From NCBI RefSeq assembly GCF_001704415.2, contig NC_030811.1, forward strand, positions 60,129,591 to 60,193,590: a DNA stretch of 64,000 bases, written 5' to 3'. Positions 11,080 through 22,945 of the stretch are shown piece after piece (the first letter of the stretch is position 1; each line of letters starts with the position of its first letter). Origin of the DNA: Capra hircus (lineage: Eukaryota; Chordata; Mammalia; Artiodactyla; Bovidae). The notes beneath the pieces are model-generated. The model worked only from the letters and a program-made list of their open reading frames with translations, did not search any database and had not been told where the DNA came from. The translations under genes and the position numbers were made by a program.

Positions 11080-11665
11080 ATGAGAGAGTGTTCACAATCA
11101 TAATAAAACCTCAAAACAGTAAATATCCAACAATAGGGGAACAATTAATTCCACTCTGCATGTCCTTCAAATTATCACATTACACTGCTTACCAACTGCA
11201 CTTAAACAGAGCTTCAAAAATGAATTAATAGGTAGACAACAACCTAGAGGGGAGGGATGGGGGGATGGGAAGAACGCTCAAGAGAGAGGGGATAGATGTA
11301 TACACATATAGCCGATTCACTTTGTTGTACTGCAGAAACTAACATAACGTTGTAAAGCAATTATACTCCAATAAAAAATAGGCAGATAAAAATTACGAAG
11401 GGAATAACATTTAACGACATGGCACTATTGCTAAGCACAAAAAGCAGATTACAGAGACCATTAATATTATAAATCTACTTTTGTAAAACCTGTGTATGTG
11501 TGTGTAAGCCGGTGTGTGTGTGTGTATCTATAAGAATGTACAAAAACAATATACATCCAGATGCTAAAAATATTTGCCTCTGGTAAGGCAGAAGACAAAT
11601 GATTCTTATTTGTTTCTTTCTGCTTACTTGCATTTATTTTTAAATAATAAATGAGTTTTTGGTAA
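11080..11665 (+). repeat. old L1 (L1M-like) 3' region with inserted younger L1 3' end
   Basis: The outer parts (11080-11235, 11391-11665) have the order seen in L1M 3' ends ('caacaataggggaacaat', 'tttgcctctggtaag'). The inner part, about 11236-11390, resembles the 3' end of ruminant L1 ('cactttgttgtactgcagaa', 'aagcaattatactccaataa') ending in a short A-rich tail. Confidence 0.6.
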
Positions 11666-13253
11666 ATATATGGATTTAACTTTTTTCACTCTTAACTTTT
11701 CTGCCCAGGGTGGTGCTACTGCTTACTCATATTCCAAGGGCGTAATTTGCCTGTCATATTGCCAAGTGGGAAACTAGAAAGATCCTGCCCTTTCATTCTT
11801 GGAAATGTTCCTCTGTTCTTCTGATTGCTGAACAGCAAAAGGGCACAGAGTAAACCATCCAATTGTGTGTGTGCACAGCAGCATAGACAAAGAACACGGT
11901 GTTTAATTAAAACCCTAAGAAAAGCAGTGTTATTCACTACAATGGATTTAAAGTTGCAGGTACAATTTTTTTTTCTTTCAAATAAAACAAAATGTATCGT
12001 TTCCGAGAATCTTTTAATATCTATCCTTAATAAAACAAAACACAGAAAACAAAAATAATTGCCCATTCCTTAATGGATACCATTTCCTGACTCAGGCTGG
12101 AGAAACAAGTTTCCCCAAAAATGTATATGCTTCCACATCTATCTTTCAAGCTGACACTAGGAATGGAATTTCAAAATTATACAAGAATGGAAAAATGAAA
12201 TTCAAGTTTTAGACACTGTGTTCTGCCAAAGTGTCACTGCCTCTTGCTCCTTTGTTGTTCATTTTTTCCCTGTAGTCTCTCCTGGTACCAGCTGGAAAGA
12301 GACGTTAAAAAGCTCAGCCTTGGGTAATGGCAAGCAGGCAAGCAATCTTTGAATCTCATTATAGCTCAAAGTAAGAAGAAAAATTCCAGCTACATTTCTT
12401 CAGTGTTTCCTAAAAATTTCCACAGGTCCTGCTCAGGAAACTGCTGCCTTTCCCACCTGGAAGTCTGCCCAGGAGTCATAAGCAAATGCGTTCCAAACTG
12501 CAGGATCTATTTAATTTGTGCAGCTTCTTTCTATTCCAAAGGTTTCCTGTTAATTAATTAAAGTCTTGTTTAAGTTTAATTGAGAAGCTGAGTTTCCCTA
12601 TGACAAAAAGGTCCTTCTCTTTTCCTTTTCATCTGAGCAAAAGATCTGAAAATAACTGTTCATCAAATGAGCAGCTTCCTAGCATGAATGGCAAGACCTT
12701 GCAGAAGGAAGGCAGGAAGGTTGTATAGCTCCGGTGCCCTCTTTACTCCTTCCCTATGAGTAGTGTGACTTTGAACTTATGCGCAAAATCGTGAAGAGGG
12801 CACACACCAAGGTCATTCAGAGAGATATCATCCCTTCCCAGTAACACAGTGTGATGGGAAAGTATCAGAGACAGTACAACCATAACACACTCAAGATCTG
12901 GTCTTGAGTTCCGTTCATCTGTCTGCAATCAAGTTGCACATAACAAACTGGGATGGCTTACAGATTATAAATAATCAAAATATGAATGAGTATGATACAC
13001 TTTGGAAAAAAAAAGAATTCAATTACTGTGGTTCACATAGAGTAAATTCAGTATTGACATGTGAAACCTAGTGATATAATTCAGATATGCTGTCCCCAAT
13101 GTTCATTCTGTAGGCCACTCTGTAAGTCAAGATAAACTACAGAGTAAGGCAACAGCACAGATGAAAACCACTAAGGTTGACAAGGCCATACGTAGTATCT
13201 GTTTTTACTCTTTGTCCTCTCAAGCACAAGCGGCAGTGTCTCCTTGATGAGTG
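11666..13253. other. unassigned intron 6 sequence
   Basis: AT-rich. No recognised repeat, exon or RNA gene. Confidence 0.5.
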
Positions 13254-13885
13254 TCATGGGGTGAACTGTATCCCCTGAAATTTATATACTGAATTCCTGT
13301 CCCCTATACATCAGAATGGGGCAGTATTTGGAGATAAAGCCTCTAAAGAGGTGATTAAGTTAAAATGAGGCCTGTAGGGTCCTAATCCAGTCTGACTGGT
13401 GTCCTTGTAAGAGGAAGCAAACTGGACAAAGAGACACCTCGGATGCTTTTGATTAGAGGAAAGACTTTGTAAGGACATAGGAAGAAGGCGTGCATGCCAA
13501 GGCACTTCAGTCACGTCCAGCTCTTTGTGACCCTATGGACTGTAGCCCTCTGGGCTGCTCTGTCCACAGGATACTCTGGGCAAGAATGCTGGAGTGGGTT
13601 GCCATGCCCTCCCCTGGGGGATCTTCCCCGGACCCAGGGATCAACCCATGTCTCTTAAGTCTCCTGCATTGGTAGGTGGGTTATTTACCACTAGCGCCAC
13701 CTGGGAAGCCCTGTAGGAAGAAGGTGACCATTAGCAAATCAAAGAGAGAGCTGCAGAAGAAACCACGCCTGCCAACACCTTGAGCTTGGACTTCCAGCCA
13801 CCAGTACTGTGGGGATAGAAATTTCTGTAATTTAAGCCATCTGCTCTGTGGTATTTTGTTTCAGAAGCCTTAGCAAATGAATATA
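13254..13885 (+). repeat. MLT1-type (MaLR) LTR, split by Bov-tA
   Basis: Both halves follow MLT1 order: 'tgaactgtatcccctgaaatttatat' and 'gtccttgtaagaggaa' before the SINE, then 'ttggacttccagccaccagtactgtg' and 'taatttaagccatctgctctgtggtattttgtt' after it. An ancient ERVL-related solo LTR without coding sequence. Confidence 0.85.
13478..13724 (-). repeat. Bov-tA SINE with 11-bp target duplication
   Basis: Minus-strand Bov-tA at 13489-13713 between perfect copies of taggaagaagg (13478-13488, 13714-13724). It interrupts the MLT1-type LTR. Confidence 0.95.
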
Positions 13886-14694
13886 ATGAGAAACTAAAAA
13901 ATGAAAGCTCCTAGCATGCATTCTCCCTCATTGTCAAGTATATAACTGCCAACCTCCAGAGGTTCTGGAGCTCAGCTCCAGTCCTCTATTTAGGGTACAA
14001 ATCCCATGCACTCTGGTTTTCAGTGTATGGACCATTGTAATTGTAATTATGATTGCAGTTCTAATAAACCTGGAAGTATTAACACAGTGTCATTCTGAAT
14101 ATGCCATAGCTTAAGCCCTTGGATACTTAGGTATCTGTGGCAGAACCACCTAATATTAGCAGGTTCCACTGAAACTGGTTCTAGTACATTGTTTTTGATA
14201 TGTCAATGGCTGAGATTTAGATAAATCAATAAATGCGGGAACACATTTATGTTTTTGTTTAATATGTTACAAATGTAATGGAGGCAGAAGCTCCCAGGGC
14301 TCACTATCCCACCAGAAGCGGTAATGGGTGTGAAGCAGGGCCTACCATGTATGGCAAGCTCATGAAGTCATCCACAGTCACAGTGAATGTGTTTTTAATC
14401 ACAACTCGGAATCCACTGTCCACTAGTAACAAGAAGTGAGGAATCTGATACATTCCTCACTGGATTCTAGTCTGGAGCTTCCGACAGACAGAATCCTCTT
14501 TCTCTTTTTCCGTGGGTGAGCCTCATGGATGGCTAAACTTATTCAACTTCCCTTCAAGTTGCTGCTTCAAGCATCAACTGCAATTTACAGTAACCACTTT
14601 GGATTTTGATAACATCCAGAATCTGAGATTCCCTGTCCTACTCCAAGTCCATGTTTGCCAAAAATTTAATAAGCTGAGTTTTAGTCATCATTTT
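13886..14694. other. unassigned intron 6 sequence
   Basis: No recognised repeat or gene. Confidence 0.5.
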
Positions 14695-14858
14695 AAAAAT
14701 AGATAAGGAGAGAGTTGGATGCATCACTGACAGTGGACATGAATTTGAGCAAGCTCTGGGAGACTTGAAGGATAGGGAAGCCTGGCATGCTGCAGTCCAT
14801 GAGGTCACAAAGAGTTGGACACAACTGAGCAGCTGAACAACAACAACAAAATAGATAA
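14695..14858 (+). repeat. BovB 3'-end fragment with target duplication
   Basis: About 140 bp of the BovB 3' end (gtggacatgaatttgagcaa... ggacacaactgagcagctgaa) with a CAA-rich tail, between aaaatagataa copies at about 14696-14706 and 14848-14858. Confidence 0.88.
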
Positions 14859-15599
14859 TATTGTCTACAACTGACCCTTTCCAGATCACCCAATTCTGAT
14901 TCACAGTCCTCTTGAATTAGACTCCCCCCCCCACCGCCATTATTCACTCCTAGATGTTTTCTCTACTTGTCTGTGAAGTAAGACCCCCCCAACTCCAAAC
15001 TCTGGAGAACATTCTAATATAGGAGATATTTCTATTATTATAAAACATGCTTTTTGAAATAGAAAGAAAGAATCTTTTATTAGCCAATAGCAGAGGCTAA
15101 ATAATGCCCAGCGTAGGAGGAGACAGGAAGGGAGAAAGGAAGGAAGGAAGGCAGTGGGCTGAGACAGGTTTCTACTATGTACAGTCATCAGGTCATCCTT
15201 TAAATCACCACATACTGAAGACAGATTTAAATGACCCAGGTTTAAACTGCAGTTCTCAGCGATATTTATTCTTTCCTAATAAATACCTACCCCAGCTCTG
15301 CACATTATTCATTTGGCATATTACTCTGTAGTTGGCTGGCTCAGCATCCCCACAAGGCCTAACTGGCATACTCTAATAGTCTTTACCAGTAGTACCTGAC
15401 CATATAGAAATGAGCAGTTTCCTGTGGACCCTAAGCTGTCATTCTGTGGTCAAGGGAATGATCTGTCCACACATATAAAAGCTAGGTCCATCTAGCTTCT
15501 TAGACTCCACAATCACACCACAGAATCAAACCTTTCCCTAAGAAGATGAACTCCTCAATCAGAAATGTCCATTCCTTCCTGGCCCAGGACAGAACTCAA
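14859..15599. other. unassigned sequence with C-runs and a GGAA repeat
   Basis: C-runs near 14924-14932 and 14984-14990 and a (GGAA)n stretch near 15134-15150; otherwise nothing recognised. Confidence 0.5.
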
Positions 15600-15807
15600 A
15601 CTCCCTAAAGCCCATTCACTGACACCCTCCTGTAAGGTTCCATGAGATATAACTGGTCCAACCTCTAGACTCCCAGTCCTCAAGAGGAATTGCACCTCAA
15701 CTGAATTTTGCCTCTAAAAAGTTTTGGATGGCAAGATTCACATCTTGTAAAATTTTCCCGACTTCTAATTTTTTGTACACAGGGGGTACCTAATAAATGC
15801 TTATTGT
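15600..15807 (+). repeat. possible L2 3'-end fragment
   Basis: The end 'gtacctaataaatgcttattg' and preceding text resemble the L2 3' terminus. Diverged, weak call. Confidence 0.4.
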
Positions 15808-16043
15808 GCATACATGCTAAGTTGCTTCAGCTATATCCGACTCTTTGCCACCCTATGGACTGTAGCCCACCAGGCTCCTCTGTACGGGGGATTCTCCATG
15901 CAAGAATACTGAAGTGGGTTGCCATGCCCTCCTCCAGCGGATCTTCCCAACCCAGGGATCAAACCCATGTCTCTTTACATCTCCTGCATTGGCAGATGGG
16001 TCCTTTACTGCTAGTACTACCTAGGAAGCCCAATGTTTATTGT
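15796..16043 (-). repeat. Bov-tA SINE with 12-bp target duplication
   Basis: Minus-strand Bov-tA at 15808-16031 between aatgcttattgt (15796-15807) and aatgtttattgt (16032-16043), one mismatch. Confidence 0.94.
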
Positions 16044-16502
16044 ACTTAATGGTAAATAACTAAATACATATATTTGATCAGTCAAATGTTAATGTAAAAA
16101 AATAATTACTTTATGAATGCTATTTAGACCTGATTTAAGACTCTGAAATCTAAGGAGGTATTCTAACTTTCTTTAAAAATGGAGTCGGGGAGGAAAATTC
16201 TTTTTGCAGATAAGCAAAGGATGTGAGGGATTTATATTTTAAAGAACTATAATTTGTGTTGGAAAGGCCCTTAGAGATAATGACCTAATATTTCTCCTTC
16301 TGAATCTGAAATTTCAGACTGTGTTAGATACTGACTAGTTGGTGGGTGGAGAACGTAGTGATCCTTAACAAAACCACACCCCACACACTATCTTAAACGC
16401 CATTTTTTTTCCTGAGCCTAGACAATTTCTGGTATTTAAAACTAGAAATTCTAAAAACAAGGAAAGTATACCCAGAATGAAGTCTAGATAAAAGGTGCTT
16501 AC
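16044..16502. other. unassigned end of intron 6
   Basis: Nothing recognised before the exon 6 donor. Confidence 0.5.
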
Positions 16503-16672
16503 TCGGTGCCGCTTTCCACCATCTGTGTCAGGAGAGAGATGCCATCCAGATTTATAAACTCCTGGGCAAACGTGACGTCCCGCGAAAGGCTGGCCAAGTC
16601 CTTCAGGGCTTCCAGCTTGGCATCCATACTCGATGACTGGATTCGCTCATGGAGCTGCTGGGCGTTTTGAGC
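16503..16672 (-). CDS. ELMO1: ELMO1 coding exon, probable exon 6 (residues ~82-138)
   Basis: The longest coding exon here (170 bp): 56 codons plus two bases, starting AQNAQQLHERIQSSSMDAKL, containing SRDVTFAQEF, and ending MVESGT plus the first two bases of a glutamate codon. It covers the link after the Ras-binding domain and the start of the armadillo-like ELMO inhibitory region. The donor is GA|GTAAGC at 16502-16497. The acceptor is unusual: the AG at 16674-16673 is preceded by G (GGTGAG), not C or T, with only a short pyrimidine stretch close to it and a 12-T run about 60 nt further up. An in-frame CAG lies 15 nt inside the exon. The open frame continues upstream past the acceptor for 17 codons, but that part is intronic by homology. 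Confidence 0.97.
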
Positions 16673-18397
16673 CTCACCGGAGAGAAAAACAAAGCAAAGA
16701 GTGTTCACAAAGGAAACCACCACAGATCAAAAAAAAAAAAGAAGAAACAAAGGCCAAATGCACAAGTTTAGTTAAGTATTACAAACCAAGGGAGGTTTCC
16801 AACCATAATGACTTCACCTTCAGGCAATGCTTGTCAATTTCACAACGAAAATCAGTTGCCTTTCTTTGACAGGACCCATATTCCCATCTCAAGGAGAAGC
16901 AAGAGCCCAAGAACAGTAAAACCCTGGAAATGGAGTGGGTATGGCAGTGTGGAGGGGAAAAGGGGGAGAATGTTTACTTTTTAAGTAAAATTATTATCTA
17001 CAAATGACAAAAAAGCTATTTGCTTAATTAAGCAATTGCACAAATTTATACAGCATGTTCAGCCGTTCAGTCAATACTCTGAGTAATAACTGCCTACACA
17101 AAATGTTCAAAAGCATCATTAGACACCCAAATAATCTTTCAGGCTTACTGAAAATCTTCCAGCACAATACAACAGAGTTTGTAAATTCCACTTTTCAACA
17201 ACATGTGTTTCATGCGCATTAGTTATTTACAGCATGAATTTAAAACAAAGTAACTAAACAAGCAAACAAAAATACAAAAAATAATTTAAAACCACATTAG
17301 CAGCTTTGCCTAGAATTAGAGTTCTCATTTCTAAGGCATTGGCACCTGGCTTCTTGTCCCTGTGGTTTTCAGGGACAAGCAGCCTAAGAAAGCAACATTG
17401 ATGCAGGGGTCTAATCGACAAAAACTCAGCCACATTGGGGAGGGGCCTCAAGAAGGTATGTTGAGCAGCACAAACGGTTGGTGCAAAGGAAAACCAGAAG
17501 GAACAGGCCTGGGATGTCTGCAGGGACAGAAAGAGGACCAGTGTGCCTGGGGTTGGAGGGCAAAAGGGAGCATGTAAGGAGGTGAGGACAGGCAAACAGA
17601 CTGGGCCAGGTGGCCTAAGAAGTTCATGAGCAGAAGCAACAGAGCTGGAGGAATCCTGGGTGGTGATGATCTTCCCTGACTGATAGCATGAATTTAAACA
17701 TCTAGACAAATGTGTGGCACCTTTGGAGCTCTTAAAATAGCTTTCATATTCAAACACTGGCAGCAATGAATATACAAATGCACACATATTTGCATAAACC
17801 TGACCCAAGGAAACAAATCAAGATATAGCCCACTGTTGTTGATAAATTGTAATGTTCTGCATAATTTTCTGTTGCAAGCTTCACTTTTCAAATTTTCCAT
17901 GAGTCTGTAATATCTTTATATTTGGGGGAAATTTTACATTATTAAAAAATAAAATAGCCTTAGTTTTGATTTTCCAAGCAGTTAGAACAACTGAAAAAGA
18001 CTCTAATAGCTGTGAGGGTGATTGTATCAGAGAGTAAGTATTATTTTCCGGCATTGTCCTAGGATAGAAAACAAGTTTCATCTTGAGTCACTCAGATAGC
18101 ACAGTGTGGCTGCCTAATGTCCTGGGACGAGAAAGTTTTGGGCCCAAGCTCAGAGGCAAACAGCCTCTGAGGGATCACCAGTGGACACAGAATAGGTATA
18201 CACAGTAGATGTGTGCCAAGTATTTACCATCTCTGCTCTTTAAGGTCCTAATTAAAGCTTTTCCCAAGGAATTTCCCAAATGGTTCTGGGTCCATGATAC
18301 CAACTAAGAAGTAATCAAAAAAGTCTATAGGTTCACAGATATTTTCAAATGGGCACACAATATTGCCCAGCAATCCAACCAAGTTTTCCTGGACTGT
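16673..18397. other. unassigned start of intron 5 (upstream side of exon 6)
   Basis: A 12-A run at 16729-16740 (T-run in the ELMO1 sense). A minus-strand open frame of 184 codons lies at 17808-17254 without a recognised domain. No repeat family recognised. Confidence 0.5.
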
Positions 18398-18622
18398 CTG
18401 CTGCGTGCGTACTAGTCATCAGTCATGTCTAACTCTTTGTGACCCTATGGACTATAGCCCGCCAGGCTCCTCTGTCCACAGGATTTTCCAGGCAAGAATA
18501 CTGGAGTGAGTTGCCATGCCCTCCTCCAAAGGATCTTGCCAGCCCAGGGCCTGAAGGTGTGTCTCTTAGTCTCCTGCAATGGCAGGTGGGTTCTCTACCA
18601 CTAGCGCCACCTGGGAAGCTCC
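18398..18622 (-). repeat. Bov-tA SINE
   Basis: Minus-strand Bov-tA with the head at right (ctagcgccacctgggaagc) and the body reading 'caggcaagaatactggagtgag' at 18491. Target duplication not resolved. Confidence 0.9.
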
Positions 18623-20204
18623 CTCCAAAATGACTCACACATTTTCTTCTTTCCTTAAACTCCCTCATTTCCTGCTTCCCTCACACTGGTGATCTTGCCC
18701 TACATTTTATTGAGGAAATCAAAGTAATCAGCCAGGAATTTCTGCATCTTCCTATTTCAAAAAGCACAGAGTTCCTTCAGCTTGCTGCTTGCAAGGACAC
18801 AGCCCCAGGGCCTCTGTGCTCCTGCTCTGCTTCTTTCTGAGTCTATGCACCTGACCCCTGTTTCCTGTCCAAGGTCAATCGTCCCCTCATCCCCGGCTCT
18901 AGAGCGGCCACCCTCTCACCTCTCAGGCGCTCTGCCCCTACTGTGTCCCCCTTTCTTTTGTACATCAGTCTCTGTGCAGTAGGTCAGGTCCAGCTGCAAA
19001 CATCTCTAACAGACCCTGTTTTAAAAACAAGTGAAAAGGTGTGTACATTTGTCACACCTTTGTACAGTGAGTCAGTTTGCTTCCAGCCAGGCCCTCGTTT
19101 CACTGCTTCCATTTTCCACAACAGTTCTGGAATTAAGAGAATTAACAGTGGGTCCAAAATTGCCACTCATCTCACCTCACATTCTCCTCCTCACCTCCAT
19201 CCACGAGCTTCCATACTCCCCACTCTCTACCCAGACAACGTCTCCATGACGCCCTGTCTACCTCGCTCATCTGGCCCTCCTTACCTTCTCAGCAGACCTC
19301 AGCACACCTAAGTGTCCCTAACAGACTCCTAACTGCCGGGTTGACGTGTCCTCATGGACACAGGACAGGCATCTCCAATTCTTCATCTCCCGCTTCCTAA
19401 ACTTTCTATTTCAGTAAGCAGCACTGCTACTGATTGTGCCCAAACACCAGGGACATCCTCGCAGTCTCCCACAAGGAGAACCACAGCCCCGGGATCAGGA
19501 AGTGCTGGGGCTCGCCCTCCAACCCTCCTTCAGACACTCCACGTCCAGACCACACAGGCAGCCCGCGCCATCGTCTCCAACTGGCACTGCAGCCCTGTCT
19601 CCTAACCCGGCCCCTTGACACTCGCAATCTGTTCCGGGGCAGCACTCAGAGTGATCCTGTCCCCTCTCTGCCTAAAAGCTTCCACTGGCTTCCCTCTGTG
19701 TTAAGCTCATAGGGTGCCAGCAAGAAACAGAACTTAAGACATCCTACCATTTGCTTTGGGTTTCTCAGCTCAGGAGAAAGAAACTGGTTCAAAAAATCAT
19801 TAACAGTCTGACTGTTAAGAATCTCTGACAACCTGAATCCACAGAGTGACTGAGGTAACACTGTTTTTCTTTTCGCCATAGTAACTGGCCCCCCCAGATC
19901 AGCGCAGCAGGCTCTCTAACCCAGATACTTCTAATATCAGTTCCCCAAATGCAAGAGAGCAGAAGGCAGGGTTGCGCTTAAAGCTGACGAAGCAACAGCA
20001 GATACTTAATAAGCAATTTTATTTAATTTGTCCACATGGGCCAAAATGAGGGATAAGAGACAAGAAGAGTTCAGGTCATATATAAAAGGGCTCTTAAAAA
20101 TCTGATAGTTTGGAATACTGGAATGGTTTTAGCATGGAATGTCATGATTCATCTCTCGTATACTGTAGTGACATTAAGAAATTTGTTTGCAGATTTATTT
20201 AATT
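18623..20204. other. mostly unassigned, pyrimidine-rich; possible old LINE remnant
   Basis: 18780-19720 is C- and T-rich. The part 19560-19710 ('gcagcactcagagtgatcctg', 'aaaagcttccactggcttcc') resembles a widespread ancient LINE-type repeat on the + strand, but the match is only family-level. Open frames here show no domain. Confidence 0.4.
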
Positions 20205-20350
20205 AAAAATAACATTAGCCGGGACTTCCCTGGTGGTCTAGTGGCTGATTCCATGTGACCACCGCAAGAGGAATAGGTTCGATGCCTGATCAGGGAAGAT
20301 CTCACATGCTACAGGGTGCAGCCAAAATAAAATAAAATAAAATAACAGCA
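20205..20350 (+). repeat. CHR-type SINE, short copy
   Basis: Starts gggacttccctggtggtcta at 20221 and ends in (AAAAT)n at 20324-20345. Flanked by aaataaca-type duplications (20207-20214 and 20339-20346). Confidence 0.85.
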
Positions 20351-20444
20351 GCACATGGTACAAAAAATGTAAGTATTATCAGAAGTTATAAACTGAAAAA
20401 TAAGAGTTAGCATAATGCTAGCAGTTTCTTGTGATATTCTTTGG

Positions 20445-21890
20445 GAACCATTTCTACTCTTTTATTGACATATAACTATTTCCCCTGTGCATCAGGGGGA
20501 TGACTCTATACACCATGTTCTGCAACATGCTTTGGCACTTAGTAAAATTCTGAGGTGCCTCGGAGGCAGCACATGCCACGTTCTTTTTCACATCTGACAG
20601 TATTCTGTCACACAGTTATCACCTAATGCATTTAACTAGTCCCAACTGATAGTTAATAGGTTCCAGCTTTTGATTATTGAAAGCAATGATGCATACAGCC
20701 CTGTATGGATGTGTATGGGTGTGTGTGTGTGTGTGTGTGTGTCTGTGTGTATCCTACAGTGCTTTTGTGAGACTATCTATTGAATAAATTCCCAGCAGTA
20801 AAATTGTCAGAACAAAGACACATGCATTTTAAGCTTGGGTGAATACAGCTAAATTGCCCTCCAAAAAGGCTGTACCAATTTATACTCTTGACCTCACAGC
20901 ATCTTTGCCTCGTGCCTTGATTATCAATTTTCATCTCTTTTTTGAGAGGAAGATTGAGTTTCTTCTTTCACAGCTATAGCTATATAGCCATATATAGGTC
21001 TATGTAGATCCTGCTTGGCAAGATAAGATAGATAAATATATAGATTAATAGACAGAGAGAAAGAGATCACTTTTGTTTATAGATTTTGGACCATCTATTT
21101 TAGGGGCAGTTTATCTATTCACAAGGGATCCTGCAAGTTGAGGAATTAACTTGGAAGAAAAGTTATGACCAACTTAGATAGCATATTGAAAAGCAGAGAC
21201 ATTACTTTGCCGACTAAGGTCCGTCTAGTCAAGGCTATGGTTTTTCCAGTGGTCATGTATGGATGTGAGAGTTGGACTGTAAAGAATGCTGAGCACTGAA
21301 GAATTGATGCTTTTGAACTGTGGTGTTGGAGAAGACTCTTGAGAGTCCGTTGGACTGAAAGGAGGTCCAACCAGTCCATTCTAAAGGAGATCAGTCCTGG
21401 GTGTTCTTTGGAAGGAATGATGATAAAGCTGAAACTCCAGTACTTTGGCCACCTCATGAGAAGAGCTGACTCATTGGAAAAGACTCTGATGCTGGGAGGC
21501 ATTGGGGGCAGGAGGAGAAGGGGACAACAGAGGATGAGATGGCTGGATGGCATCACTGACTCGATGGATGTGAGTCTGAGTGAACTCTGGGAGTTGGTGA
21601 TGGACAGGGAGGCCTGGCGTGCTGCGATTCATGGGGTGGCAAAGAGTCGGACACAACTGAGCCACTGAATTGAACTGAACTGAACCCTCCATTTATTACT
21701 TACATTGCCAGTAGTTTTTCTTAATTTGCTATTTTTTACTTTGTTTCTGGAATTTTTCTCAAACATTAAAGTTCTGTGGTGTTGTTTTTATTTTTGGTAA
21801 TCAAATGTATTAATCTTTTTCTTTGTAACTTCTGAGCTTTGTGTCCTATTTAGAACTTAGAATGGCTTTCCATATTCCAAAACTACAAAT
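20445..21890 (-). repeat. old L1M 3' region, split by a TG repeat and a BovB
   Basis: Read reversed it follows L1M order: 'taactagtcccaactgata', 'aaattgccctccaaaaaggctgtaccaattta' near 20851, then after the BovB 'tttggtaatcaaatgtattaatc' and 'tttgtgtcctatttagaa'. A (TG)n repeat is at 20715-20748. Confidence 0.7.
21149..21686 (+). repeat. BovB 3'-end fragment
   Basis: Starts cttggaagaaaagttatgac and ends ctgaattgaactgaactgaa. The frame at 21339-21668 keeps the C-terminal LGGIGGRRRRGQQRMRWLDG region; upstream there is a stop. Lies inside the minus-strand L1M. Target duplication not resolved. Confidence 0.92.
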
Positions 21891-22765
21891 ATATTTACTA
21901 TAAAAACTTTCCAAAACAAAAATTTCAGGAATGTGAAAACAATGGTCTGGAAACCTAGGTTTCTTCTATTAATAAGAGGAACAGTAGTCAAAATTTATGT
22001 AAAATATGCTTCATGCAACATGTGACCTCAGGTTAGATTTCCATAGGTATTATTAGTATTATCATGACAGATACAAGGAAATACTACTTAGCAGCATAAT
22101 CTGAAGGTCTTCAAACCTTTAAATGCTCAAAAACTCACACATATTCACACACATTTCTGGGGTGGGTTCATGGCTATATTTTCACACTACTGGGGGGATG
22201 GATAAGGATATGACATCTAAAAAATATATATTCAAGATGGTCAGTAGAGAGATTGTCTGAAGACATGCAACATAGAGGAAGACCATATGCCAAGTGTTGG
22301 GCTCTTAAAAGAATAACTATGCAGTTTTTAAAAATCTTTTCTTATTAATGCCCTATTTTGTTAGGAATAATCCAACTAGTTTTATAACAGAGTAAGACTG
22401 AAAATAAATCCATCAAAATGCCATTGATAGAGTGGACATGAGCTGCACATTACCTAAAACAAGAGTGTGTGAATGCATGCATCTATGCGTGTGGGCGAGT
22501 GTGAGTACTGTGGCCACAGGAAGAGTTCAGCTGAGGTAGACACAAAAACTTGTAAAAGTTAGCACAACACCATTTGCTGGTTTCTTTATGGTACTCTAAC
22601 ACCTCCTTGCAAATTCAATAGAGACAGTTTTCAAAAATATATTTTTATTGTGTATATAAGAAGCGAAAGAGTTAGCATATGCTGACCCACATTTTTTCAG
22701 TCAAACACAAAATCTTTAAAAAGAAAATCTACCAGCAACAAACAAAGTTTAAAGATCCAATATGT
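21891..22765. other. unassigned intron 5 sequence
   Basis: Nothing recognised. Confidence 0.5.
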
Positions 22766-22945
22766 CTTGCTTATAGAGTAATTCCCAATGCTAGACTCCA
22801 TGGCTACAGTCAAACCATAAAGTGCTTACTTAAAGTGCAGGTGCCTGGACCCTATTCTAAGATGTCATTATTCAGCTTCTCTTTAAAGGCCCAGCCATCA
22901 GCATTTTTTAAGTTCTACCAATGAGTCAACTTTGGGGACCACTAT
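22766..22945 (+). repeat. MER5-like DNA transposon remnant
   Basis: 'aaagtgcaggtgcctggaccctattc' and 'aagttctaccaatgagtcaactttggggacca' occur in the order of a MER5A-type hAT remnant. Diverged. Confidence 0.5.
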
